From NCBI GenBank assembly GCA_023374045.1, contig CM041779.1, positions 298,478,167-298,542,166 of the forward strand: 64,000 nt of DNA, read 5' to 3'. The first letter of the stretch is position 1; each line of letters opens with the position of its first letter. The stretch comes from Limonium bicolor (taxonomy: Eukaryota > Streptophyta > Magnoliopsida > Caryophyllales > Plumbaginaceae). The translations under genes were made by a program, and so were the position numbers. The notes below the pieces were generated by a model that worked only from the letters and a program-made list of their open reading frames with translations, did not search any database and had not been told where the DNA came from. Below, piece by piece: positions 1 to 11,420 of this stretch.

Positions 1-1282
1 ACTCCTACCTGGCCCATGAGCATGTCAAAGCTTGGAAAGTACATATACTTTAATTCATCATTGTACTGCTTTTGCATGTTCTCAACAATCATGCGAATTT
101 GTTCCTGCTCATCCATCCTTGTGGGCATGCCCGCTGCTTTCCTCCTCCACCGCTTTATAAAGTCGACATAGACTCACTTCCTGTTTGGCGCGTGCTGGCA
201 AGGTCAGACCGGGTGATTTCCAAGTTTTTAGCATACTCAAAGTGAGTCAGGAAGGCTTCACATATCTCCTCGTACGTCTTGGTGTTCATTCTCTGAGTTA
301 GGTACCATCGTTGAGGAATCTCATCTAGGTACCGAGCGAAAACCTTGGCCTTCTGCATATCATTGAGCCTCAGGATAGACATCTCCCGATCAAACATCGC
401 CAAATGAATTTGGGGATCGGTCGAGCCCTTGTAGAGAGCCAAAGTGGGGAGCTTCAGCTTTGCAGGTAGCTCAACGTCTGGATAGGATCCCATGGAGAGG
501 TAGTCAAAACCAGCAGGCTTTCCAGCCTTTTCCATGCGCTCAATGCGCCTCAGAGCCCTCTGAACCTCAGCGGCTAACTGATTCCCGGGAGCACCACCTC
601 CATATCCGACATGGGTGTCATGTCCCTCCAAGGAGATATTGTCCATGCCGTATAAAGGGTTGACAAATCCTTGCAGTGGTCCTTCTCGTCTTGCTGCCTC
701 CAAGGATCCTATTTTCTCATGGAGCTCAACTGTTGCCGCTGCATGCCGTGCCTCCAGGGCTTCAATGGCAGCTTGATGTTTCTGTACCAGGCTGGCCATT
801 TGATCCTGCTCCCCCATTGGACCCCCAGCGGTCCTGCTTTGGGCGGCCGTTTCCAACGCGGCCAACTTATCTTCTAGCTTGGCGATTGTGTCCACATACT
901 TATTCTCGAGTGCCTGGATTGCCTCCTGGTGCTTCAAATCAAAGTTTTTCATGAGTTCTTCAACAGAAGCGTTCTGGTTTTCACCCCCTGCTGGCTGATC
1001 CTCCTGAGAGATACCGTCATGCACCTGGACCGACATGTCAGATGAGCTAGAATCTACCCTGGGCTGAAATAACGGAGGTGGGGGTGTAGACAGTCGGGTC
1101 AAACGTCCGGAACTTCTGTCCCAGCGCCTTTCTGAAATCTTGCCTTCTTTCTGTTTCGGGACATAAAAAAGAAACATTAGGGCATGGGCTTTCAACAACG
1201 TGGAAGGGCTTTCCCCTGAGGGCCCTTGTGTTCTAGTTACAGGACTCTTTTGCTTTTTCGGACCATTTGGGCCGTTGAACAT
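1..1282 (-). pseudogene. Ty3/gypsy gag, Tat/Ogre-like, partial
   Basis: Structural capsid (Gag) gene of an LTR retrotransposon, read leftward and running off the window edge. The main frame starts at ATG 1280-1282 and reaches a stop at 155-157. It has a Pro/Ser-rich N-terminus, then two Ala/Glu/Leu-rich coiled-coil stretches (around residues 105-200). A retrotransposon-gag domain follows, with recognisable motifs such as KVFARYLDEIPQRWY and THFEYAKNLEITRSDL. After the stop the same protein continues in another frame at 1-154 (KRWRRKAAGM, then MIVENMQKQY), so a frameshift near 160-175 interrupts gag. It lies downstream of a tRNA-Arg-type PBS and a 1.8-kb LTR, as in Tat/Ogre elements. The family assignment rests on gag style and PBS. 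No protease or RT is inside the window to confirm it. Confidence 0.8.
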
Positions 1283-1875
1283 TCAAGCATTCCATTTGGA
1301 CTAGGGAAACTGTTGGGCCGATACAGACATTGGGCCCGAGGCCCAGGAGAAAGATAACATATGCACAGAAATCTTACACAAGGTGATGGCCTCACAAGAT
1401 GACTCAATCCAACGGGTACAGGTCGATCCGGAGAGGTGCTCGGGGCGCGGGCCCAGGTCACCGCAAAGGAATAGGGCTTGCACGCTATTCTCTTTGGGCT
1501 ACCCCACTTTTTCCACATCACCTGAAGGTGTGCGTCTACGGTCGGGTCTTTGACTGACCAAACAATGGGCTAGGTAGGGGTACTGCCAGGAAAATGCTTG
1601 GGGCTAAGGCCCAGGTATTAAGGGGGTGTGGTTAGACGACACCCTCCTCTTTTCCCCCATTTATTCACATCACCTAAAAGGTGTGAGTCCCAGACAGGGG
1701 ACCCTCAAACGGGTCCCGGGGTGAAATTGGCTTGCGTGGACCCTCGCTCTCATATGATGCAAGTATAGAAATTAAATGCGCACAAAGTAAACAAACAATG
1801 TAATAAAGCCATAAATAAACATTTTCAAGTTAAGCCCTCTTTCTTAAAATTAAACAAGTTAATATTAAGAATCTT
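1283..1875 (-). other. Untranslated leader of the Tat/Ogre-like element
   Basis: GC-rich DNA between the PBS and the gag start. It contains two related segments about 150 bp apart (around 1515-1540 and 1665-1690), each carrying CACATCACCT followed by a GGTGTG motif, and several GGCCCAGG-type repeats. Short ORFs here show no retroelement domain, so I treat it as leader RNA. Confidence 0.45.
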
Positions 1876-1894
1876 GTCCCCAGCAGAGTCGCCA
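1876..1894 (-). other. Primer binding site, tRNA-Arg type
   Basis: On the minus strand this reads TGGCGACTCTGCTGGGGAC, three bases beyond the end of the LTR. TGGCGACTC is the PBS known from Tat/Ogre-type Ty3 elements, complementary to the 3' end of tRNA-Arg. It fixes the element's orientation and the LTR border. Confidence 0.75.
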
Positions 1895-2323
1895 GTCTGT
1901 GAGCCTCGATTTTAAACCCTATCCTATGTTGATTAAAGCTGATGAGGATCTAACCGGGTTTTAGGTCCACTTATAACCTAAGATTAATAACTATGTCATA
2001 TAACAATAATTATTAAAACCTAAGCTAGCTCACTGGAACCTATTATGAGTCGCCACCTAATTTTAACCTAGATCAAATTAGGAAAGGAGAGTTCGGGTTC
2101 GGGGGCTTGATATTCGACTTAATTAGGGTTCAATTACTTTCATTACCCTCCTAGTCGTTTTTCCTCTACTTAGTTTATTTACGGCTTATTACGAGTCGTT
2201 TTAACCTAAGTGCGCGAGCTTCTGTTTTTTTTTGTTTTTAGCATTTTTTGACAGAGAATTAAAGTGAAATTAAAAGCTACCTAAACTAGGGTTTCGGAGG
2301 CAGAATTAGGTCAAATTTTGCTT

Positions 2324-2580
2324 ACGTCCGTGCCACGGACCAAACGTCCGAGACCACGGACCCCAGTTAACCTAAATATACAGAAAAGTCGAAATTAAGG
2401 AAAACAAAAATTTGCAAAGTCCGGGGCCACGGACAGGATGTCCGTGGGCCCGGACATTATTAGAAAAACCTAAATTTTGAATTTTTAAAATCCCGCCGCC
2501 GTCCGTGGGTGTCCGAGCTTACGGACAGGGAGTCCGGGACCCCGGACACGACGTCCGTGGGTGCGGACAGCCCTCGGACG
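2324..2580. repeat. GC-rich palindrome cluster in LTR
   Basis: Three clusters of paired GTCCG/CGGAC words (about 2324-2364, 2418-2458 and 2500-2580) in otherwise AT-rich DNA. The middle one is a nested dyad, with GTCCGGGGCC facing GGGCCCGGAC and ACGGACA facing TGTCCGT around a short centre. It lies in the predicted transcribed part of the LTR. Its layout matches clusters in three unrelated LTRs of this window. Confidence 0.7.
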
Positions 2581-3161
2581 GCGGCTTTGAGGCTGTTCCC
2601 GAAGGTGTTTTCGGCTCAAATTTTATGGGTGCGTAGCCTGAAAGATGTACAATACGTTAGTGGTCGAAAGTTCTCAATTTGAATTCGAATTATGCACGAA
2701 ACTTGGTAAACAAGTTATTGGACAGAAGCTTGAATAAACAGCAATACAGAAGCGTACGAAGGTTAGTTTGAGCCCAAATTTTGAGGCAAGACAGATAATA
2801 CCGTGGTGAATCAGGGAAGTGGAGTTTCTACCTGTTTTACCTTCGGATTCACAACGTTTCTTCACACCGGGATTCGTCGAGTGCTCCGTTGATGGCAGAC
2901 CCGAGAGGATTTCGACCCAAGCTTCTGGTTGTTGGTTGTTCTTGCTGTTCTTCATGTTTTAGAGGTGTTTTTGTGAGGTTTTGATGATTATTGGTGCTTT
3001 GGGGATTGGAAAACGTGTTTAGATGGTGATTTCGGGGGATTTTCAGTATGATTTGGGTGGCCGGGTGTTGGAAAACGTGAGAGAGAGAGAGGAGGCCGTG
3101 TTTTCTGACTCTCTAGGGTTCTTCAGTATGTGAGGTTCTGATTTTATCCAAAAACCTATCC

Positions 3162-3171
3162 CCTTATATAG
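3162..3171 (-). promoter_or_regulatory. Predicted LTR TATA box
   Basis: The minus strand reads CTATATAAGG, a good plant TATA box, roughly 500 bp into the LTR. Transcription would be expected to start around 3130-3140. This is inferred from the motif alone. Confidence 0.5.
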
Positions 3172-3673
3172 ACTTCTTAAAGATAAAAGAATCTAGTAAA
3201 AGTAAGATTTTTCGATATTTTAACTAAGTAACTTCCCAAAGGAATTTTGCTATGAAATTTTAACCACATGTCAAGAATGGATATTATGAATTTTCTGAGG
3301 TGGAAACGAATTTTTTAAATGCTGGAGCATTTTTAAATTGAATTTCTCGTCAGATTCAGTCAGAAATTACTAGAAAATTATTGGAAATTCGAAAAATCAA
3401 AATTCCAACGCCATTATGCTTAAAATGTCATCCTCTATCATGGGTTAAAATATCAAAGCATTTCGAGCTGATTTGGGCACCCTTTGGAGGAGAGAGAAAG
3501 CCTATAGGAGAACTCAGAAGCCTTAAAAATTACGAAAACGCCCCTGACAATGACGAAACTGCTCCTCAGGCCCTGGAACACGCCGATCGGGCCGGAGTCT
3601 CTTACTGTTTGATGGAGATGGCTCTCACAACCTCGTAGACCTTAACCAGGGGGTCAAAATTTTGGGTATAACA

Positions 3674-5052
3674 CATTGGCTCTTTAGTTTGTTTATATAT
3701 CGATATAAATACAATTTCCTAAGGTATTAAACTACATTAAGGTAGATCTTTTACTATAGGTTTTCAAGCATTTCTCTCTTTCTCTTCTTCTTGGTTTTCT
3801 TGATTGAAAATCGGCCAAGGAGTTTGTTCCCTTGCTAATATTCTAATCAATATTCAAATAGATGTAATGAGTGCTAAGTAATATACCTAGACTCATGGAA
3901 TCATCCCTAGGTTACAAAGGAGTGCTTAGTGCACTAAAATGAGTGATTACCTTAGGAATTTTGGAATGGACTTTGATAAGGAATCAAGGCAAGACCTCCT
4001 CTAGTATTTTGAAGATTGAATCAAGGCTAATACAAGGAGTAAAACAGGACATCTCAAGAGGCAATTTTCGGCCATATCAAAAATGAGAGAAAAGATGAGT
4101 TTTAAATGTTTTTCTTACCTTGAACCAAAGAGAGATTAAACTAGCTCTAGAACATGAGCTTTCCTCTTCAAATGGAGCTCCTTCAATGGAGCCCAACTAC
4201 AGATTTTGGACTTTTGAAAAGAGAGAATGGAAGGCCTTGACTCAACTAGCACAAATATGCACTTTGTTTTGGATTTGGAGCTTAGAGTTGGATTTGGCAA
4301 GCAAATGAAGTTGAAGAACAATGGTGCTGGAACTTCAAAGTTTTATTGGGAGGAATAAAGATGAAGAAACCGGTGGAGAAGGAAGGAAATGAAAAGAGAG
4401 GAGAGAGGAGAGAGGTATACAAGGATATTTTGCTAAAGGTAAGATAGTGAATAGTAGATTTCCTTTTCCCTCTTCTTTTCTAAAAATTCTGGAGCATTGG
4501 TGATGACTCACCCCTTAAGAAACTGACCCCCTCCCTTTCCTTAGATATTTATGGACAAGTTTTGACCATTGACTAATTAAAGGAGATTAAAGTCTTAATT
4601 GGGCACTATTTGGTCACTATTCATAATTAGTGCACAAATTTGTGACATTTTTGGTTTCTCATTGATTTAGGCCTAATAATGTGATACTAAATAGTACACA
4701 TGTTGATTAAGGTATAAACTTGGTCATTTAGCCACTCAAAACCCATTTCTAAAACAATTTTTCAAAAATGTGCTTTAAGGAGTCTTAAAGCACAATTTGT
4801 GTTTTAACTTGTTTTTTAGCTTGGTTTTCTTTGGTAATTGATTTAACATGTTCATTAGCATGTTAAAAATGTCTAAGAATTCCCTTTGGGTCCTAATCAA
4901 GGTTACACCAAGTCTTGAGCAAGTATTTGCTTAAATTGTCTTTATGGTGTTTTCTATGGTTTAAATTGTTTACCAATGCTTCTAAGGCATGATTTAGCCT
5001 TATTATATCATAATTAACATTTAATTACCATATCTAGGTTTGGGGTATTTCA
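3674..5052 (-). mobile_element. Truncated chromovirus-type LTR
   Basis: The minus-strand end at 5052 starts TGAAATACCCCAAACC, the terminus shared by the other giant LTRs here. It carries the same internal hairpin near the start (4770-4793, TGCTTTAAG facing CTTAAAGCA). Its left part aligns with 53309-53500 of the LTR at 50321-54859 (CATTGGCTC, GATTGAAAATCGGC). It is broken at 3673 by the Tat/Ogre-like insertion, and the rest lies outside the window. No PPT is visible beyond 5052, so this is a solo LTR or the left side of an LTR pair. Confidence 0.7.
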
Positions 5053-5777
5053 ATAAAAGTGGAAGAAAATGGAGTTTTTAGAGCTTGTAGCTTACCTTGC
5101 CATTAAAGGATGAACTTGGAGCTTGAAGATGAGCAGAGGAAGGAGAAGGTTCTGTGTACGCAAGGAGAGAAATAAGAGGGGTCGGTCTGCCGAGAATTGT
5201 AAGGGGGAGGTACGGAAGAATGGTACTAATTGGTAGAAAGTAACATTACTTTATGTCTAGGTTGTACTTGCTTGTACTTCCCTTGTTTATTTTTACATTT
5301 CAACATTTCATTTCCCTCTTATCTATCCTCTTGTATGGTCGGCTGCTACATAAATGAAGGGAAAGGATTTTCAACTTTTGTACATTAATGTGTGACATTA
5401 GTGGGGTGTATAATGGACTTGTTTTATGTGTTAGGTGGTAACATGTGGTATTTCTTGTTTTAATGTATATATAAGAGGTTGTTGTACTATAGTTTAGTTT
5501 GGCTATATAAAATATTTTATATAATTCTATCACTTTATTTGTGATATTAGCACATGTATTAATATGTTACATGTTGTATTAGTTTTAGGAGTTGATTTCT
5601 CCTAAATAATGTTCTCTCTTTCGTTAGAGATTTTGTATATAGTTTGGTGTCCATTTCGGACTATACATTTATATAATAATATTCATAATGAATATTGCTC
5701 ATTAGATGACTAATTATTTATTATTTACTTTCACTTAAATTAATTCCTTATTAATTAAGGTAATTAATGTTTAGGGT
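5053..5777. other. Unassigned AT-rich repeat-like DNA
   Basis: I see no gene here. The ORF at 5300-5533 is low-complexity (Thr, Tyr and Ile-rich). The texture resembles LTR sequence, and the start (GTAGCTTACCTTG near 5090) echoes the LTRs, but I find no termini or target-site duplication. Confidence 0.3.
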
Positions 5778-8122
5778 AATTCATTAACAACTTGAGCTTC
5801 GAGAAACATCTTTCTGCGGATGCAACAGTAACAGGAATAGTCAACAAAATTTGATATGCAATGGTTGCATTAGGAAATCAATCAACAAACCTTAAATAGC
5901 TCAAAATCTCAAAAGGTCCCATCTTTTTATTAGGCAAAAACTCTTTAAGTAACTTAAGCTCTACATTCAAATCATTTTCATTGATATCAGATTGCCCACA
6001 GTTACTAAGTGTATTTTCAAGATGTGTGCAACAAGACATTAGACTTAAATCATCCAAGAATTGCAACCTCTCAGATGTAAATAAGAAACCAAATTTTTTT
6101 TATATTCTTGGTATTGTTCAAACCTCATTTTCAAAGAAATAATAGCATGATCAACAATGTATAAGAAATAGTTAACTCTAAAGGAATCTTCAGGAGAAAT
6201 ACAGGTTTATCAGGTGAACTCTAATCAAAATGTTTTTTTCTTCGAATTTCACGTCTAGCAGGAAACACATGATTAATATTCATTTCAACGCAAATATTCT
6301 TAGCAATATTAGTAGCATCATGGTAACCACTTTCCCTATACTTTTCAAAAAATGAAATCAAACATTTTACTTCTTCAATTGCAACATCAATGAGCATTCT
6401 TTGATTGCAAATGTTTGCTAACTATATTAACAGCACACAATAGATTATACCAAATAATTATTGCAATTAAAAATTCATAATCACAAGTTCATTTGTGGCT
6501 AATGATTTAGCTTCACTTCTTATTTTAGAATCATTATCTGATTCTGCAGCTTGAAGTAAAGCTTCTCGTATTTCCACAATTTGAAACCTTATAGCTTTAA
6601 CACTATCAACTTGACTTTCCCAGCGGGTAGATGACAATGACTTAGGAGTTAATCCTTTTACATTGTCTTTTAAGATTTGCCACCTCTTAGTGGAATTTGC
6701 AAAGATTGTGTAAATACGTTATATGATACCAAAAAAGTCTCTAGCCTTACCACATGAATTAGCCATATCACACAATGTCAAGTTAAGACTATGACAACCA
6801 CAAGCACTATAAAAAGCTCTTGGATTTAAATTCAATAGTCTTTTTTGCACTTCTTGATGCTTTCCTTTCATATTTGACCCATTGTCATAGCCTTGACCTC
6901 TCACATTATCTATATCAAGATCAAGAGACTTCAATTCATTTTGCAAAAAAACAAAAAGTCCCTAGCCACTTGTATCATTCACATTTAGAAATCCTAGAAA
7001 AGACTCCTCAACATGAACATCACAAGAAGAAACTTCAACATATTTTAGAATCAAAGTCATTTGTCTTGGTGACTGGAATCCGGAGTGCAGTCAAGAATCA
7101 CAGAATAGTACTTATCTTGCTTTATTTTCAAGATGATTTCTGATTTAATGGCAGAAGCAAGCAAACCTATCAATTCATTTTGAATATTATGACCAAGATA
7201 ATGAACATGAAGATCATCATTTGTAATACACTTAACATGCTCTTGAACAATAGGGTCAAACTATGCTAGCATCTCAATTAAGCCTAAAAAATTCTCGTTG
7301 CTATTTTCAAATAACCTTTCTTTACCACCACGAAATGCTAGACTATGTTTTCCAAGAAATTTCATAACATAAATGATTCTAAACAACATTTTTTCCAATG
7401 ATCATTTTCTCTCTCCAATTGTTCTTGAAAACTTTTATCAATGGTCTCATTTTTTAAAAGTCTAAACGTATATTATACCCAGTGACCATGTTCTTGACAT
7501 GCCCCCTACTTGTCTCATGCTCTCTAAACCTAGCACTAACATGTGACCAATCTCAAAATCCCTCATTTGTCAATTGACCAATTATGGACCCTTTTCTAAA
7601 TATTTTACAACAAAAATAAAACAATCTCTCAAGCTCCTTTGAATAGACAAGCAATCTCTATCATAATTTTCTTCATTTGGAAAAATTCTAGTATATAACG
7701 TCGAACTAAATCGTCTATAAAATTTGTCTTTTAGGCCTTTATTAACTAACAAATCTCTTTTAGGACCCTTCATCACTAAAACATCAATAATTTTAGTATC
7801 AAGTGAATCCCAATTTCTGGATCAAATATATCTTTTGAGGGAGAAAAGTTAAATGACTCATGTTTCTTTAGATCATCACTATCACCAAGAGCACCAACAT
7901 TATTGGTCTCATCATCAAACAAGTTAATCAAATCAGCATTAGTCATTACATTGTCATTAGCTGGCTCAACATGATATCAGCATGATCATCAAATGAAACT
8001 TGAGATTCTTTAGTAATAAACCTATCAAGAGCCCCCTTTTGAGATTGTTTTAACTCTTCCATTTTCTTTTTCTTTTTACGCTTTTCGCAGCTAGAGTCAT
8101 ACTTTCTGATTCTAGATGACAT
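5778..8122 (-). pseudogene. hAT transposase (DUF4371/dimerisation type), decayed
   Basis: Relic of a cut-and-paste transposase. It begins at ATG 8120-8122 with a Lys-rich leader (MSSRIRKYDSSCEKRKKKKK). About 7480-6960 shows pieces of the DUF4371 region (KYYSVILDC). At 6946-6719 stands the well-preserved stretch GYDNGSNMKGKHQEVQKRL then ACGCHSLNLTLCDMANSCGK. At 6066-5790 is the C-terminal dimerisation region (IPVTVASAERCFSKL). Many stops and shifts interrupt it, and the end of the dimerisation domain is missing. This layout is typical of plant TTF-type-zinc-finger/hAT-dimerisation proteins. It is certainly non-functional. Confidence 0.85.
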
Positions 8123-8462
8123 TTTAAATACTTCACTATGTATAATATATTTTAAAAAAAGTGAGAAATCTGAGTAGAAATGATAAAACGTGAAATGTAA
8201 TAGTTGATACAATCTCTATTTCTGCTGCCCTTACACTTCAGCTCAGTTGCTCCCTTGATGATCATATGTTTTGTAGAAATCCTTCCGTTGTCCAAATTAA
8301 AAACTACAATAAAATTTACACATCATTATGATAAGTCAATTCAACTATAATAAGTAGAGATTATTTGAGAGAAGAAAAAAACAATGAATGCAAGATAAAA
8401 ATAATTCAAACAATTAGAAAATTTTATATTTGTAATAACTTTACACAAAAAATCAATTCATA

Positions 8463-8890
8463 AAATTAACATTTAGCAAACAAAGTCCAAGTATATAAAT
8501 TAATTTCACAAATCAGATTTACACATATTACTTGTTATTTTTCATCAGTTAGGTTTAGAAAATGAATAAATGATTCGACGCATTTATCTCACTAATATAA
8601 ATAAATTAACATTTAGCAAAAGAAAGTCTAAATATATAAATTAATTTCACAAATCAGATTGACATATATTACTTGATATTTTTCAGCAGTAAATAGGTTT
8701 AGTAAATAATAAATTATTGGACTCATTTATGTCACTAATATAAATAAATTAACATTACGAAAAAACTCCAAGTATATAAATTAGTTTCATAAATCAGATT
8801 TACACAAATTACTTGTTATTTTGATCAGTAAATCAATAGGTTTAGAAAATGAATAAATGATTGACACAACACATTTACCCCACTAATATA
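8463..8890. repeat. Tandem repeat, three copies of about 143 bp
   Basis: Units at 8463-8602, 8603-8745 and 8746-8890 each begin AAATTAACATT, contain AATTTCACAAATCAGATT or a close variant, and end near CACTAATATA. They are AT-rich, diverged by point changes and small indels, and lie in the 5' non-coding part of the hAT relic. The third unit borders the MITE insertion site. Confidence 0.8.
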
Positions 8891-8895
8891 ATTTT

Positions 8896-9389
8896 GAGTA
8901 AATTACTCGGAACCCCCTTGAGGATTGGGCATATTAAGTTAACCCCTTGTGTTTCTCATAATTATTGGTAACCACCCTAAGTTACAGTATCTCTGACTAT
9001 GAGCCCCCGAACTATAACTTCATTATCAAAACATTAACTACGTACTGACTCCTCAGCTTAATCATTTTATATGACATGTTGAACAACAAAACTGCTTAAT
9101 CAACATCGTCTAACTCTTCCTCATCCCAATTCAAATACATTTTTGAGGTAAGGTTGACGTTTTTCAGACATAAGAATGCTGATTATGCAGTGTTTTTTGT
9201 CCAACATGTCATTAATAAAGTGATTAAGCTGATGGGTCAGCACGTAGTTAACGTTTTGATAATGAAGTCATAGTTCGGGGGTCATAGTCAGAGATACCGT
9301 AACTCAGGGTGGTTGCCAATCATTATGAGAAACATAAGGGGGTTAACTGTAATATACCCAATCCTCACGGGGGTTCTGAGTATTTACTC
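8896..9389. mobile_element. Mutator-like MITE (494 bp, 9-bp TSD)
   Basis: The ends are inverted repeats of roughly 190 bp, beginning GAGTAAATTACTC on the left and (complement) GAGTAAATACTC on the right, and continuing with matching CCCCCTTGAGGATTGGG-type sequence. The 9-bp direct repeat TATAATTTT flanks it at 8887-8895 and 9390-9398. Long TIRs with a 9-bp TSD point to a non-autonomous Mutator-like element. There is no coding capacity. Confidence 0.85.
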
Positions 9390-10141
9390 TATAATTTTCT
9401 TTCTGAATGTAGTTTAAATTTAGTCTCCACACATATTTTCATATACATTAAGTGAAAATTAACTAATTAATCAATCTATTGTAGGGAAACGTTGAAAAAA
9501 GCGCAATCAAAGAATTAAAAAACTTTGCTGCAAGATTATATAACTTACCGGTGCTAATTTCTCTCCCAATGCCAACGACCACTTCAAGCTTGAAGATTAA
9601 ATGAGTAAGTATAAAATAATTAAATAAATATGGAAATTTTCTTTGTAAACTGATTGGAAAACAGATTGTTTTCTCTTTTTTTTTGGGTTGAGACTATCTG
9701 CTGGACACTAAAAGGGAGGCTAGAAGAAGAAATTGAAGATAGTAAATACCAGAGATTTTGAGCAGGGCTTTATGTCATCGTTTTGAGTGTGCAAAATTTT
9801 TTCCAATGAGCAGAAGATGTACACAGAACAGGATGAAGTAGAAAGAGGATGAAGAAAAGAAGTATGATTGAGAAGAAACCAACTGAAGAGGGTAATGGGT
9901 ATTGAAGTGACACCGTACTTTCTAGAGAAAAAAAAAAGACTTAATTGAGAAAGTGAGAGAAGATAAATTGAGAGTGAATTTCATTCTAATCTCACAATTT
10001 TATTATTTTTATTTATTTTAGCAGTAGTATAAAAAAGTAAATTTCAATTAATAATTTTGGACCCCACAAATTAAAGGCCTGTTAAGATCAGAATGCACCG
10101 GCTACTTAGCCGGCCCTGAATTTATATAGAGCAAAAGCATA

Positions 10142-10379
10142 CTACCTCCGTCCCGTCATAAGTGTCCTGTTTGCTTTTTGGCACGTTTTTCCACCTCAAT
10201 ATTAAACATATAAGGTAAAATAATTTTATAAAACTAAATTTTGTATTATATAGTTTATCATGTAAGGAATCATATGCAAAACTTAAATTTTCAAAATTAA
10301 TTTATCTTATATGTTAAAAATTGAAGTCAAACGACATGTCCAAATAGTAAATAGGACGGTCAAGGTGGGACGGAGGGAG
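10142..10379. mobile_element. Stowaway-type MITE (238 bp)
   Basis: The ends are CTACCTCCGTCCC and (complement) CTCCCTCCGTCCCACC, with TA on both sides (10140-10141 and 10380-10381). This is the hallmark of Tc1/mariner-derived Stowaway elements. The interior is AT-rich and shares words such as TCAATATTAAACATATAAG with the copies at 10499 and 21525. Confidence 0.85.
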
Positions 10380-10498
10380 TATAACAATCTAAAACTACAA
10401 AAGGATGTAGCCAAAAATTACTGTGGCCTATGACGTTTCATCAGTTATAGCCGTTTTAATCTAGATAGTAATATAATCAGGCTGGCTAAATACTACTA

Positions 10499-10734
10499 CT
10501 ACCTCTATCCTACTTTGACTGTCTTGTTTACTTTTTGATATGTTTTTTCACTTCAATATTAAACATATAAGATAAAATAATTTTATAAAATTAATTTTTG
10601 TAATGTATAGCTTATCATATAAGGAATCAATATAAACTTAGATTTATAAAATTATATCATCTTATATATTAAATATTGAAGTCAAACGACATATCCAAAT
10701 AGTAAACAGGACGATCAAGAAAGGACAGAGGGAG
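10499..10734. mobile_element. Stowaway-type MITE (236 bp), second copy
   Basis: Same family and orientation as the element at 10142-10379, flanked by TA at 10497-10498 and 10735-10736, with slightly diverged ends (CTACCTCTATCC and GGACAGAGGGAG). Between this element and the gene stop at 10959 I see nothing notable. Confidence 0.8.
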
Positions 10735-10958
10735 TATGTTTTAGAGATGTATCTAGATTTACAAAATAGTTTAATGTGTCATCGAAACAGTATATCGGGT
10801 ATATCATTGTATGAGAAAAAAAAAACAGGTTCTATCCCTGGATTTCCGTGAACGGAAAAAAAATCCTAAAAGTTAATGCTCATGTAAAATCATTGGGTTG
10901 ATGAAACGCCATCTCCCCAGCAAAATTAGCGATAATCCAGCGTTGTTAGTTGTTCTAT

Positions 10959-11420
10959 CTATGGCCCCGAATTTGAATCCTTGTCAACCAAATCCGCGCC
11001 ACTGACATAACTTGCAAAAAAAGAAATGAGTCGAAAAGGAGCACCAATCAATGGGGCATCTGTAAGAGAAACTGCCTCAACCTCCTGCTCAATCAAAGCC
11101 TGACCCTCAAGATCAAGACCTTCATTCTCATCCAGCGGAATCAGCACGTCCCCCCCGCCAGCACTGGATTCTGAAGACTCTTGGATCTCAGTTGGTGAAT
11201 AATAGACGTCAGAATTCTCTCTTATTGTTTTTCCACCAATGACAAGTGATCCGTATGTCCCCCCAACACTGTCATTTGTTAGTTCTTTCCCATCGAAACC
11301 AGAACCAAAAGTGAAATCAGTGTTCCCGCCTAATGAATTTGGTATGACGACAGATGATGTGGCATCGTGTCTTGAAGCATCCTTATCCGATTTACTGAGC
11401 TCCATGCACAACTCATTTAC
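10959..11420 (-). CDS. Coiled-coil gene, exon 10 (terminal)
   Basis: The acceptor is ATGTTTAG and the stop TAG is at 10959-10961. It encodes 153 residues: a short end of the coiled coil, then a Ser/Gly/Asp/Glu-rich region and the apolar stretch ISFFASYVSGADL near the end. The change of composition suggests a separate C-terminal function. Confidence 0.75.
   Translation of the reverse strand, partial: VNELCMELSKSDKDASRHDATSSVVIPNSLGGNTDFTFGSGFDGKELTNDSVGGTYGSLVIGGKTIRENSDVYYSPTEIQESSESSAGGGDVLIPLDENEGLDLEGQALIEQEVEAVSLTDAPLIGAPFRLISFFASYVSGADLVDKDSNSGP

Larger units (their letters stand above)
1898..3673 (-). mobile_element. 5' LTR of the Tat/Ogre-like element (1,776 bp)
   Basis: Bounded on the minus strand by TGTTATACCC at 3673 and GGCTCACA at 1898, giving TG...CA ends, with the PBS right after it. 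It carries a TATA box at 3162-3171, so the region below about 3140 is probably transcribed leader. A GC-rich palindrome cluster lies at 2324-2580. The element sits inside a chromovirus-type LTR that resumes at 3674 and aligns with 53309 onward of the LTR at 50321-54859. The other end of the element is outside the window, so no target-site duplication can be checked. A 93-codon ORF at 2674-2955 is inside the LTR and looks fortuitous. Confidence 0.8.
5778..10118 (-). mobile_element. hAT transposon relic, one end preserved
   Basis: The 5' end of the element appears to be 10105-10118, reading CAGGGCCGGCTAAG on the minus strand, a typical hAT terminal inverted repeat. Between it and the transposase start lie about 2 kb of non-coding DNA containing a tandem repeat and a MITE. 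I find no matching CAGGGCCGG end near 5700, so the 3' end has been lost or has decayed beyond recognition. Within 9399-10104 I see no gene. Confidence 0.55.

Noticed and set aside
2674..2955. 93-codon ORF in the Tat/Ogre-like LTR
   Set aside because: It lies in the transcribed part of the LTR but has no domain. At most it is a leader uORF.
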